From the NCBI GenBank assembly GCA_009774895.1, contig VSOO01000107.1, positions 1 through 5,082 on the forward strand: a stretch of 5,082 nt of DNA, in the 5' to 3' direction. Under the pieces are notes generated by a model. It was not told where the DNA came from and made no database searches. It worked only from the letters and a program-made list of their open reading frames with translations. Positions 1 through 5,082 of this stretch are shown here, piece by piece (the stretch's first letter is position 1; the number at the start of each line of letters is the position of its first letter). This DNA is from Alistipes sp. (GTDB lineage: Bacteria > Bacteroidota > Bacteroidia > Bacteroidales > Rikenellaceae). The position numbers were made by a program, and so were the translations under genes.

Positions 1-190
1 CGAGCACCGCGCCCCCCGCCTCCCTGCCGTCGCGGTTCTTGTGGTAGTGCACGACTTCGGGGCCGTCGATCGGCGCGGGGTGGTCTACGAACTTGTCTTT
101 GCCTACCTTGCACATCGGGCACTGCTCGGGTGCCTCGGGACCTTCGTGAATGTAACCGCAAACGGTACAACGCCATTTCTTAGTTGCCAT
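1..190 (-). CDS. Protein with N-terminal rubredoxin-like domain (3' end outside window)
   Basis: I translated this frame by hand. It opens with ATG at 190-188 and stays open for 63 codons to the window edge, so the C-terminus is missing. The first residues are [17 protein letters not shown]. Four cysteines sit at positions 8, 11, 24 and 27 as two CxxC knuckles (CTVC and CPMC) only 12 residues apart. This is the short rubredoxin-like fold that binds one iron and occurs in rubrerythrins and as an add-on to flavoproteins. Classical rubredoxins have a much longer gap between the knuckles. From about residue 35 the sequence ([17 protein letters not shown]) no longer looks like the iron domain and should lead into a linker or a second domain. 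The likely role is cytoplasmic one-electron transfer or oxidative-stress defence. Whether it is a flavin reductase, an FMN-binding glutamate-synthase-like protein, a peroxidase or a stand-alone small protein cannot be decided here. It has its own promoter and no Shine-Dalgarno sequence; an A-rich stretch precedes the ATG. Confidence 0.85.
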   Translation of the reverse strand, partial: MATKKWRCTVCGYIHEGPEAPEQCPMCKVGKDKFVDHPAPIDGPEVVHYHKNRDGREAGGAVL

Positions 191-232
191 AGTTTTCTGT
201 TGTTTGGTGTGTGTTGATTCTCTATTCCGATA

Positions 233-240
233 CAAATATA
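233..240 (-). promoter_or_regulatory. Bacteroidota-type -7 box for the rubredoxin-domain gene
   Basis: On the minus strand this reads TATATTTG, a perfect match to the TAnnTTTG -7 element used by the primary sigma factor of Bacteroidota. It would place the transcript start near position 225 and give a leader of roughly 35 bases before the ATG at 190. No clean TTTG -33 box is present; the nearest candidate is the T-run at 265-270, slightly too far upstream. The assignment rests on the motif and its position. Confidence 0.6.
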
Positions 241-264
241 GGGTTTTCCTGCGGCATCGCCGCG

Positions 265-295
265 AAAAAACGATCGTTATTATTTATGATACGAT
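265..295 (-). terminator. Weak candidate terminator after the lipoprotein gene
   Basis: Shortly after the lipoprotein stop, the minus strand can pair ATCGT (295-291) with ACGAT (277-273), possibly extended by two A-T pairs across a bulge. After CG, six T residues follow (270-265). The stem is short, AT-rich and has a large loop, so this is a poor intrinsic terminator at best. The same DNA includes the 10-bp palindrome AACGATCGTT (269-278). It is listed because nothing else in the spacer could end the upstream transcript before the next promoter. Confidence 0.25.
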
Positions 296-310
296 AAGCG
301 GGGCTTATAG

Positions 311-1216
311 TCACGCATCGCGGTCGAGCGCCTCCTCGATTTCGGCCGGATCGGCCGAGTCCTTCACCAGCACCCTTTTTTCGCGGTCGAGCAGGTAGAG
401 CGCCGGCAGGGCCCGCAGGTCGTAGATGCCCTCGTCGCGCACGGTGCAGGCGGCGTCGCAGGCGTGGAGCCACCCCCGCGGTGCGTGCGAAAGGCTGCGG
501 CGCCATGCCGCGGTGTCCTCGCCCGAGTAGAGGGTGAGGATGCGCAGCGTGCCGCGCTCCGCGAGTTCGTTGAGCCGGGGCGAGGCAAGCAGCTCCTCGG
601 TCGTACGGCGGCACATGGGGCACTCGGGGTCGGTGAGCAGCAGCAGCGTATAGTCGGCGCGGAGTTCGTAGAGGCGCATCGTGGCGCCCGAAGCGAGCGT
701 GCAGCGGAAATCGCCGGCCTGCTCCCCCACCCGGTTGCGCAGTGCCAAGCGCAGCTCGGTCTCGGAGCCGAGGCGCTCCAGGGCGTCGTACCAGGGACTC
801 GCCAGCTTGCCCCGCAGTACGGGAATGTAACGCTCCTCGTCGCGGAGCGGCGAATTGGGATCGTGGAGCACGCGTTCGGCCAGCATGCCGAAGTAGTCGA
901 GCATCGGGCGCGACACGGAGGCACGGCGCACGAGGTCGGCCATCGCTACGGAATCGGCGCCGAGGGCGACGTAGCTGGCAAAGGCGTCGAGCATGTGCAG
1001 CGTGTCGGCACGCGCGATGAAGAGCGTGTCCGCGAAGTCGAACGTGTCCCAGTAGTGCGTGCGCAGGTACTCCGTACGCTCCGAGGCAGGAAGAGAGGAG
1101 GGGAGCGCGGCGGGCCGGAACAGCGCCGGTGCGGGGTGTTCGGTCGCGGGGGCGTGGCGTCGGCCGCACGAAGCGGCGCAGCACAGGGCCAGCAGCAGGA
1201 TCGTAAGACGTTTCAT
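311..1216 (-). CDS. Exported lipoprotein: DUF5106-like region plus thioredoxin-like domain
   Basis: The product is 301 residues from the ATG at 1216. An in-frame TTG four codons upstream is possible but gives a worse signal peptide. The N-terminus (MKRLTILLLALCCAASCGRR) is a lipoprotein signal, with lipobox AASC and the acylated cysteine at residue 17, so the mature protein should sit on a membrane facing the periplasm. Residues about 45-165 include RTEYLRTHYWDTFDFAD, which resembles the DUF5106 region of Bacteroidota thioredoxin-family lipoproteins. Residues about 165-300 look thioredoxin-like: a core strand (YTLLLLTDPE), the active-site pair C199-P-M-C202 and the cis-proline P271 in the segment LRALPALYLLD. 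The usual tryptophan before the first cysteine is replaced by glutamate (PECPMC). Extra cysteines lie at 172, 253 and 257. The role is probably thiol-disulfide exchange on envelope proteins, with unknown partners. The gene stands alone, with its own promoter. Confidence is high for a thioredoxin-like lipoprotein and moderate for the DUF5106 label, which is from memory. Confidence 0.88.
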   Translation of the reverse strand: MKRLTILLLALCCAASCGRRHAPATEHPAPALFRPAALPSSLPASERTEYLRTHYWDTFDFADTLFIARADTLHMLDAFASYVALGADSVAMADLVRRASVSRPMLDYFGMLAERVLHDPNSPLRDEERYIPVLRGKLASPWYDALERLGSETELRLALRNRVGEQAGDFRCTLASGATMRLYELRADYTLLLLTDPECPMCRRTTEELLASPRLNELAERGTLRILTLYSGEDTAAWRRSLSHAPRGWLHACDAACTVRDEGIYDLRALPALYLLDREKRVLVKDSADPAEIEEALDRDA

Positions 1217-1237
1217 GTCGGTTCGCAATTCTTATCG

Positions 1238-1245
1238 CAAAGATA
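1238..1245 (-). promoter_or_regulatory. Bacteroidota-type -7 box for the lipoprotein gene
   Basis: The minus strand reads TATCTTTG, a perfect TAnnTTTG element, 21 bases upstream of the ATG at 1216. The start of transcription would fall near 1232, giving a very short leader of about 16 bases. No convincing TTTG -33 box lies at the usual distance. The position close to the ATG also supports that ATG over the upstream in-frame TTG at 1228, which would have almost no leader. Confidence 0.6.
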
Positions 1246-1417
1246 ATCATTTCGCCGGTCGTTCGGCATGCCCCGGAGGCGCATCTTCCGCAGTCGCGGC
1301 GATTTTTTGCGTTCGGCGTCCGTCGAGCGCCTCCGACGCGGGGAGGTGTCTGCCCCCTTTCGGCCGCCGAAGCCCTACCCTGCCGTACGCTGTCCGGGTG
1401 GACCGGCGTTATGTTCC

Positions 1418-1437
1418 GGATGCATCCTGCGGCCGCA
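1418..1437. repeat. Two abutting 10-bp perfect palindromes
   Basis: GGATGCATCC (1418-1427) is followed directly by TGCGGCCGCA (1428-1437). Each is a perfect inverted repeat without a spacer. They could be binding sites for dimeric regulators or chance products of GC-rich DNA. They lie about 200 bases upstream of the lipoprotein start and about 150 bases beyond the operon terminator, so neither gene clearly owns them. Confidence 0.5.
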
Positions 1438-1545
1438 GCACGGAGGCGGTTGCGAGGTGCGGAACGGTCGTCCGCACCGCCGGCCTGCGGTCGGGTACGG
1501 CCCCGGGCAGGGAGCGTTGCCCCCGCGCAGCATAGAGGGTTGCAT

Positions 1546-1565
1546 CCGCACGGCGGTTCGTGCGG
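1546..1565. repeat. Small inverted repeat (7-bp stem, 6-base loop)
   Basis: CCGCACG (1546-1552) pairs with CGTGCGG (1559-1565) around the loop GCGGTT. No T-run follows on either strand, so it is not an intrinsic terminator. It lies about 20 bases beyond the dehydrogenase terminator on the minus strand. It may be a minor structural element or chance. Confidence 0.4.
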
Positions 1566-1585
1566 GGAGGCGGCCGGCGGACATG

Positions 1586-1620
1586 AAAAAATCCGGAACC
1601 CCGCAGCGGGATTCCGGATT
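1586..1620 (-). terminator. Strong intrinsic terminator of the etfB-etfA-dehydrogenase operon
   Basis: On the minus strand AATCCGGAA (1620-1612) pairs perfectly with TTCCGGATT (1598-1590). Four further pairs (1611-1608 with 1602-1599, one of them a G-U wobble) lead to a five-base loop (1607-1603). The 13-bp stem runs into six T residues (1591-1586). It begins 24 bases after the dehydrogenase stop codon. The plus strand lacks a T-run after the stem, so termination acts in one direction only. Confidence 0.93.
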
Positions 1621-1644
1621 CGTCGGTGCCGAGCGTCCGTCGGA

Positions 1645-3369
1645 TCAGCACTCCTCCTCCACGGCGCGGAACAGCGCCACGTCCTCGGGCTGCGAATTCA
1701 TGACGTAGGCGTGCGCCTCGGTCACCTTGCCGGCGGCGAGCTTGCAGAAGACCTTCGCCGAGTTCGCGTACTCCTCCGACTCGCCGGCCTGACGGGCCAG
1801 CAGGTAGCCGATGATGATGTGGCCGGCGGTCTCGACCAGACGGCGGGCATGGAAGTCCTTGTAGCCCGCGCACTCCTTGTCGAGGGTCTCGACGCGTGCG
1901 GTCATCTCCTCGAAACGGGCCGTCAGCTCGCGCAGCACGGCGACCACGGGCTGCATCGCCTCGCAGAACTCGCCGGCTTCGTAGCGGCGGATCTGTTCGA
2001 GGAACGTGCCCTTCGTCACGGCGTTGATCGCCGCCACGACTTGCAGCTGCGCGGTGCCCTCGATGTTGGTCATGATGCGCGCGTCGCGGTAGAGGCGCTC
2101 GCAGGCGTAATCCTTCATGAAGCCCGAGCCGCCGTGGATCTGCACGCAGTCGTAGGCCAGCTGGTTGGCGTACTCCGACGAGAAGAGCTTGACCAGCGGC
2201 GTGAAGCCGTCGGCCAGGCGGTTGTAGAACTTCATCTCCTGGCGCTCCTCGCTTTCGAGCGAACGCTCGTGCGAAATGTGGCCGTACTGCTTGTAGATCT
2301 CCACGAAACGCGTGGTCTCGTAGAGCAGCGCACGGGCGCCCTGCAACTTGGCCTTCATGTTGGAGAGCATCTCCGACACGGCGGCGAAGCGGATGATGGC
2401 CTTGCCGAACTGCTCGCGCTCGCGGGCGTACTTCAGCGCCTCGCGGTATGCGGCCTCGCACAGACCCACCGACTGGGCGCCGATGCCCAGACGTGCGGCA
2501 TTCATGAGCGACATCACGTATTTGATGAGACCCATCTTACGGTCGCCGACCAGCTGCGCGGGGGCGTTCGTGAAGACCAGCTCACACGTGGGCGAGCCCT
2601 TGATGCCCAGCTTGTTTTCGATGCGGCGCACCTTCACGCCGCCGTCGCGCTTGTCGTAGACGAGCATCGACAGGCCGCGGGCGTCGGTCGTGCCTTCCTC
2701 GGTGCGGGCCAGCACCAGCGACACCTCGCCGTCGCCGTTGGTGATGAAGCGCTTCACACCGTTCAGCAGCCAGGTCTGCTTCTCCTCGCTCCAGGTGGCT
2801 TTCAGCATCACGGCACCCAGGTCCGAACCGGCATCGGGCTCCGTGAGGTCCATGGCGCAGGTGGCGCCGGCCGAAACCCACGGCAGGTATTTGGCCTTGA
2901 TCTCCTCCGAGGCGAACTCGTTGAGCGTCTCGGCGCAGTCCTGAAGACCCCAGATGTTCTCGAAGCCCGCATCGGCGCGCGCCACCATCTCGTTGGCCAT
3001 CACGAAGCAGACCAGCGGGAAGTTCAGGCCGTCGTACTTGCGGGGCAGCGTCATGCCGCTCAGGCCTGCCGCCACGATGGCCTCAAGGTTGCGCACCGTG
3101 CCCGAAGCGTACTCCACGTGGTCGTTCACCACGCGCGGACCTTCGTGATCCACCCCTTCGGCATTCGGAGCGATGACCTCGCCGCACACCTCGCCCGCGA
3201 TGTCGAGCACCTTGCGGTAGGAGTCCATGGCGTCCTCGAAATTCTGGGGCGCGTAATCGTAGCGATCCTTCTCGGCGAAGCCGCGCTCTTTCAGCTCCAC
3301 GATCTTGCGCATCGCGGGATGCTGGAGGTGGAACTGCAAATCCTTGTTATCTGAAAAGAAATTAGCCAT
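1645..3369 (-). CDS. Acyl-CoA dehydrogenase, long form with C-terminal extension
   Basis: This 574-residue FAD enzyme should oxidise an acyl-CoA to the 2-enoyl-CoA, or run in reverse, exchanging electrons with the EtfAB encoded just upstream. The regions in order are an N-terminal extension (1-45), an alpha-helical N-domain (about 45-160), the beta-domain (about 170-275), the C-terminal helical FAD domain (about 285-450) and an extra helical region (about 450-574) like the Acyl-CoA_dh_C domain. Both family signatures are visible: AMDLTEPDAGSDLGA at 172-186 and QIHGGSGFMKDYACERLYRD at 410-429. Residue E437 in NIEGTAQLQ aligns with the catalytic glutamate of the short- and medium-chain enzymes (YEGT). 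REREQFGK at 316-323 is also conserved. Ordinary family members have about 380 residues; this one belongs to the class of about 560-600. Substrate chain length cannot be read from the sequence. The ATG shares its A with the etfA stop (TAATG), which implies translational coupling. The terminator at 1586-1620 ends the operon. Confidence 0.95.
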   Translation of the reverse strand: MANFFSDNKDLQFHLQHPAMRKIVELKERGFAEKDRYDYAPQNFEDAMDSYRKVLDIAGEVCGEVIAPNAEGVDHEGPRVVNDHVEYASGTVRNLEAIVAAGLSGMTLPRKYDGLNFPLVCFVMANEMVARADAGFENIWGLQDCAETLNEFASEEIKAKYLPWVSAGATCAMDLTEPDAGSDLGAVMLKATWSEEKQTWLLNGVKRFITNGDGEVSLVLARTEEGTTDARGLSMLVYDKRDGGVKVRRIENKLGIKGSPTCELVFTNAPAQLVGDRKMGLIKYVMSLMNAARLGIGAQSVGLCEAAYREALKYAREREQFGKAIIRFAAVSEMLSNMKAKLQGARALLYETTRFVEIYKQYGHISHERSLESEERQEMKFYNRLADGFTPLVKLFSSEYANQLAYDCVQIHGGSGFMKDYACERLYRDARIMTNIEGTAQLQVVAAINAVTKGTFLEQIRRYEAGEFCEAMQPVVAVLRELTARFEEMTARVETLDKECAGYKDFHARRLVETAGHIIIGYLLARQAGESEEYANSAKVFCKLAAGKVTEAHAYVMNSQPEDVALFRAVEEEC

Positions 3370-4388
3370 TACTTCGAATTTTGTTTGTAGTACTTAATCA
3401 TCTTCGGGATGACGTCGTTCACGTCGCCCGTGATCGCGTAGTCGGCGATGCGGTTGATCGGCGCCTCGGGGTCGGTGTTGATCGAGATGATCATCGACGA
3501 CTGGTCCATGCCGGCCGTATGCTGGATCTGACCCGAAATGCCGCAGGCGATGAAGAGCTTCGGACGCACCGTCACGCCCGTCTGGCCGATCTGGCGCGCA
3601 TGCTCGGCGAAGCCCGCATCCACGGCGGCGCGACTCGCGCCCACCTCGGCACCCAGTACCTCGGCCAGCTCGTGCACCAGGGCGAAGTTCTCCTTCGAGC
3701 CCATGCCGTAGCCGCCCGCCACGATCACGCCGGCGCCCTTGATGTCGATCTTGCGCTCCTCGATCTGGCGGTCGAGGATCTTCACCGCCAGGTCGGCGTC
3801 CGTCACATACTCCTTCCAGTCGATGGCCTTCACCTCGCCGGCGCCCGGCTTCGCGGCCGCCTCCTTGCGCATCACGCCCTCGCGGACGGTGGCCATCTGC
3901 GGACGGTGGTCGGGATTGACGATCGTGGCGATGATGTTGCCGCCGAATGCCGGACGGATCTGGTACAGGAGCCCCGTGTAGCCCTTGCCCGTCTTGGGGT
4001 CGGCGTGGTCGCCGATCACCAGCTGGGTGCAGTCGGCCGTGAGGCCGCTGTGCAGCGCCGACGACACGCGCGGCGCGAAGTCGCGGCCTACGGGCGTGGC
4101 GCCGAAGAGTACGATCTGGGGCTGCTCGCGGCGGATCAGACCGCACATCACGGCCGTGTGGGGCAGCGTGCGGAACGGATTGAAGATCGGATCGTCGGCC
4201 GTCCACACCGTGTCGGCGCCGTAGCGCGCCAGCTCCTTCTCCAGGCCGGCGAGGCCCTCGCCGATGGCTACGGCTTCGAGTTTCACGCCGAGCGTGTCGG
4301 CCAGCTCGCGGCCCTTGGTCAGCAGTTCGAGGCTCACGTCGGCGATCGCCCCGTTTTCGAGTTCGATATATACGAATACGTTATTCAT
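3369..4388 (-). CDS. etfA: Electron transfer flavoprotein, alpha subunit
   Basis: EtfA pairs with EtfB to form a soluble FAD heterodimer that shuttles electrons between acyl-CoA dehydrogenases and a partner. The length of 339 residues is normal. The N-terminal nucleotide-fold domain (MNNVFVYIELENG) spans about residues 1-200. The C-terminal FAD domain (about 210-339) holds GASRAAVDAGF (250-260), QIGQTG (266-271) and the family signature LFIACGISGQIQHTAG (278-293), followed by ISINTDPEAPI. Segments GRDFAPRVSSALHSGLTADC (101-120) and RPAFGGNI (145-152) resemble, from memory, ETFs of clostridial Bcd and Fix systems more than the mitochondrial type. The ATG lies 12 bases after the etfB stop without a Shine-Dalgarno sequence, and the stop overlaps the dehydrogenase ATG by one base. 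The three genes are therefore one transcription unit. Confidence 0.96.
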   Translation of the reverse strand: MNNVFVYIELENGAIADVSLELLTKGRELADTLGVKLEAVAIGEGLAGLEKELARYGADTVWTADDPIFNPFRTLPHTAVMCGLIRREQPQIVLFGATPVGRDFAPRVSSALHSGLTADCTQLVIGDHADPKTGKGYTGLLYQIRPAFGGNIIATIVNPDHRPQMATVREGVMRKEAAAKPGAGEVKAIDWKEYVTDADLAVKILDRQIEERKIDIKGAGVIVAGGYGMGSKENFALVHELAEVLGAEVGASRAAVDAGFAEHARQIGQTGVTVRPKLFIACGISGQIQHTAGMDQSSMIISINTDPEAPINRIADYAITGDVNDVIPKMIKYYKQNSK

Positions 4389-4400
4389 TCTCAGGCAGTA

Positions 4401-5082
4401 TTAACCGAGCGTGTGGCTCGCGATGAGTTCGACCATCAGTTCATTAATGTCGCAGTCCGCGGCGGTGAGCTTCCGGGCCTCCTTGGCCTGGAAAACGACG
4501 TTCTCGATCTTCTTCACCTTCGTGGGCGAACCGGCCAGACCCAGCTGCTGCGGATCGGGATCGACGTCGGCGGCGCCCCACTCCACGATGCGCAGGTAGT
4601 CGCGCGACGCGGCCATGCGGGCATTCTCGCTCTCGGGAGCCGCAGCAGCCTCCGAAGCCGTGAGCGCATACTTGTATTTCATGATGCGCCGTGCGTTGCG
4701 CGGGCGGCACTCGGCGGCCGACGCATTGACGGTCATGACCATCGGTACGGGAGCCTCCACGACCTCCATGCCGTGGTCGAGGCGGCGGCGGATGACGAGG
4801 CTCTCCTCCTTCAGTTCGAGCACCTCCTCGGCATAGGTCACCTGGGGCAGGCCGAGCTTCTCGGCCACCTGGGGACCGACCTGCGCCGTGTCGCCGTCGA
4901 TGGCCTGGCGGCCGGCGACGATCACGTCGGGAGCGATCCTGCGCAGCGCGCACGACAGCGCATAGGAGGTGGCGAGCGTATCGGAGCCCGCGAACTCGCG
5001 GCCCGAGAGCAGGTAGCCGCCGTCGGCTCCGCGGAACATGGCGTCGCGCACGATGTCGGCCGCACGCTGCGGTCCCATCGTC
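4401..5082 (-). CDS. etfB: Electron transfer flavoprotein, beta subunit (5' end outside window)
   Basis: About 226 codons are visible. The frame is open to the window edge. The methionine at 5078 lies in TMGPQRAADIV, an internal conserved segment of EtfB, so it is not the start; roughly 60-70 N-terminal residues should be missing, judged from usual family length. Counting from that methionine, the nucleotide-binding region is GRQAIDGDTAQVGPQ (56-70), followed by LGLPQVTY. The segment ARRIMKYKYA (129-138) corresponds to the loop by which EtfB docks on dehydrogenases. The C-terminus has LGLAGSPTKV (179-188), also typical. The DGDTAQVGP motif is of the clostridial/Fix kind, where a second FAD replaces the AMP of mitochondrial ETF in bifurcating members. 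It is the first visible gene of the operon; its promoter lies beyond the window. Confidence 0.95.
   Translation of the reverse strand, partial: TMGPQRAADIVRDAMFRGADGGYLLSGREFAGSDTLATSYALSCALRRIAPDVIVAGRQAIDGDTAQVGPQVAEKLGLPQVTYAEEVLELKEESLVIRRRLDHGMEVVEAPVPMVMTVNASAAECRPRNARRIMKYKYALTASEAAAAPESENARMAASRDYLRIVEWGAADVDPDPQQLGLAGSPTKVKKIENVVFQAKEARKLTAADCDINELMVELIASHTLG

Larger units (their letters stand above)
1246..1585. other. GC-rich gap without a convincing gene
   Basis: This stretch separates the terminator of the dehydrogenase operon from the promoter of the lipoprotein gene. Open frames exist on both strands, including a minus-strand one of 69 codons (1375-1584) and plus-strand ones running on into the neighbours. 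Their translations are dominated by Arg, Pro, Gly and Ala, match nothing I recognise and have no TAnnTTTG promoter. GC-rich DNA has few stop codons, so such frames are expected by chance. I see no tRNA, no riboswitch consensus and no sign of a transposase remnant. It does contain two abutting palindromes (1418-1437) and a 7-bp hairpin (1546-1565), listed separately. Confidence 0.6.

Noticed and set aside
251..263. Hairpin GCGGC-ATC-GCCGC in the spacer before the rubredoxin gene
   Set aside because: It has a five-pair stem with a three-base loop and no T-run after it on either strand. It lies between the T-run and the -7 box and is more likely chance.
222..1250. Minus-strand frame of 342 codons over the lipoprotein gene
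   Set aside because: It is in another frame of the same strand and its product is mostly Arg, Ala and Pro. The lipoprotein frame has a signal peptide, lipobox and CPMC motif, so this one is a shadow.
1291..1311. Possible plus-strand terminator (CCGC-AGTC-GCGG followed by CGATTTTTT)
   Set aside because: The stem has only four base pairs and there is no plus-strand gene upstream that would need it.
1322..1334. 13-base match to the lipoprotein gene end (GTCGAGCGCCTCC at 323-335 and 1322-1334)
   Set aside because: The flanks differ, and short matches of this composition are expected in GC-rich DNA, so it does not show a duplication.
1375..1584. Minus-strand frame of 69 codons in the gap
   Set aside because: It starts next to the operon terminator without a -7 box and its product (Pro, Gly, Arg and Cys rich) has no signal peptide or domain. 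A real small gene cannot be fully excluded, but nothing supports it.
1268..1708. Plus-strand frame of 146 codons through the gap
   Set aside because: It runs through the terminator hairpin and into the antisense of the dehydrogenase end, has Arg/Pro/Gly-rich composition and no recognisable motif.
1411..3354. Plus-strand open frame of 647 codons antisense to the dehydrogenase
   Set aside because: It mirrors the GC-rich codons of a gene with clear family signatures. Its translation is rich in Leu, Ala, His and Arg with no recognisable domain, and it has no promoter. It is a codon-bias artefact.
5076..5078. ATG at 5078 as the start of etfB
   Set aside because: It lies within a conserved internal segment of the family, and the frame continues open to the window edge, so the real start is outside.

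Overview
The window is GC-rich by eye and carries five protein genes, all read on the minus strand. It most resembles a gut member of the Bacteroidota with high GC content, and an Alistipes-like (Rikenellaceae) genome is my best guess. Three observations support this. Perfect TAnnTTTG -7 boxes lie upstream of two genes. Start codons lack a Shine-Dalgarno sequence. There is also a lipoprotein with a DUF5106-like region and a thioredoxin-like domain, an architecture typical of that phylum. The genus is an inference and not proven by the sequence.

In transcription order (right to left), the first unit is an electron-transfer flavoprotein / acyl-CoA dehydrogenase operon. It holds etfB (5' end outside the window), etfA 12 bases downstream, and a 574-residue acyl-CoA dehydrogenase whose ATG overlaps the etfA stop by one base (TAATG). 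A strong intrinsic terminator closes the unit about 25 bases after the dehydrogenase stop. The dehydrogenase should pass electrons from an acyl-CoA to the FAD of EtfAB, or, if the ETF is a bifurcating type, take part in NADH-driven reduction of an enoyl-CoA. Both ETF subunits carry motifs that I associate with the clostridial/Fix type of ETF and not the mitochondrial type, so bifurcation is a reasonable hypothesis.

A gap of about 370 bases follows (1217-1585). It has no convincing gene. It contains two adjacent 10-bp palindromes, a small hairpin and, at its left edge, the promoter of the next gene. That gene encodes an exported lipoprotein with an N-terminal DUF5106-like region and a C-terminal thioredoxin-like domain with a CPMC active site.

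After a short AT-rich spacer with a weak terminator candidate and another TAnnTTTG promoter, the left edge holds the first 63 codons of a protein that begins with a short, rubrerythrin-type rubredoxin domain. Its remainder lies outside the window.

I see no mobile element, CRISPR array, tRNA, rRNA or clear riboswitch. Most of the window is ordinary energy metabolism. The points that deserve a second look are the ETF type, the fate of the truncated rubredoxin protein, the extra cysteine pair in the lipoprotein and the unexplained gap.
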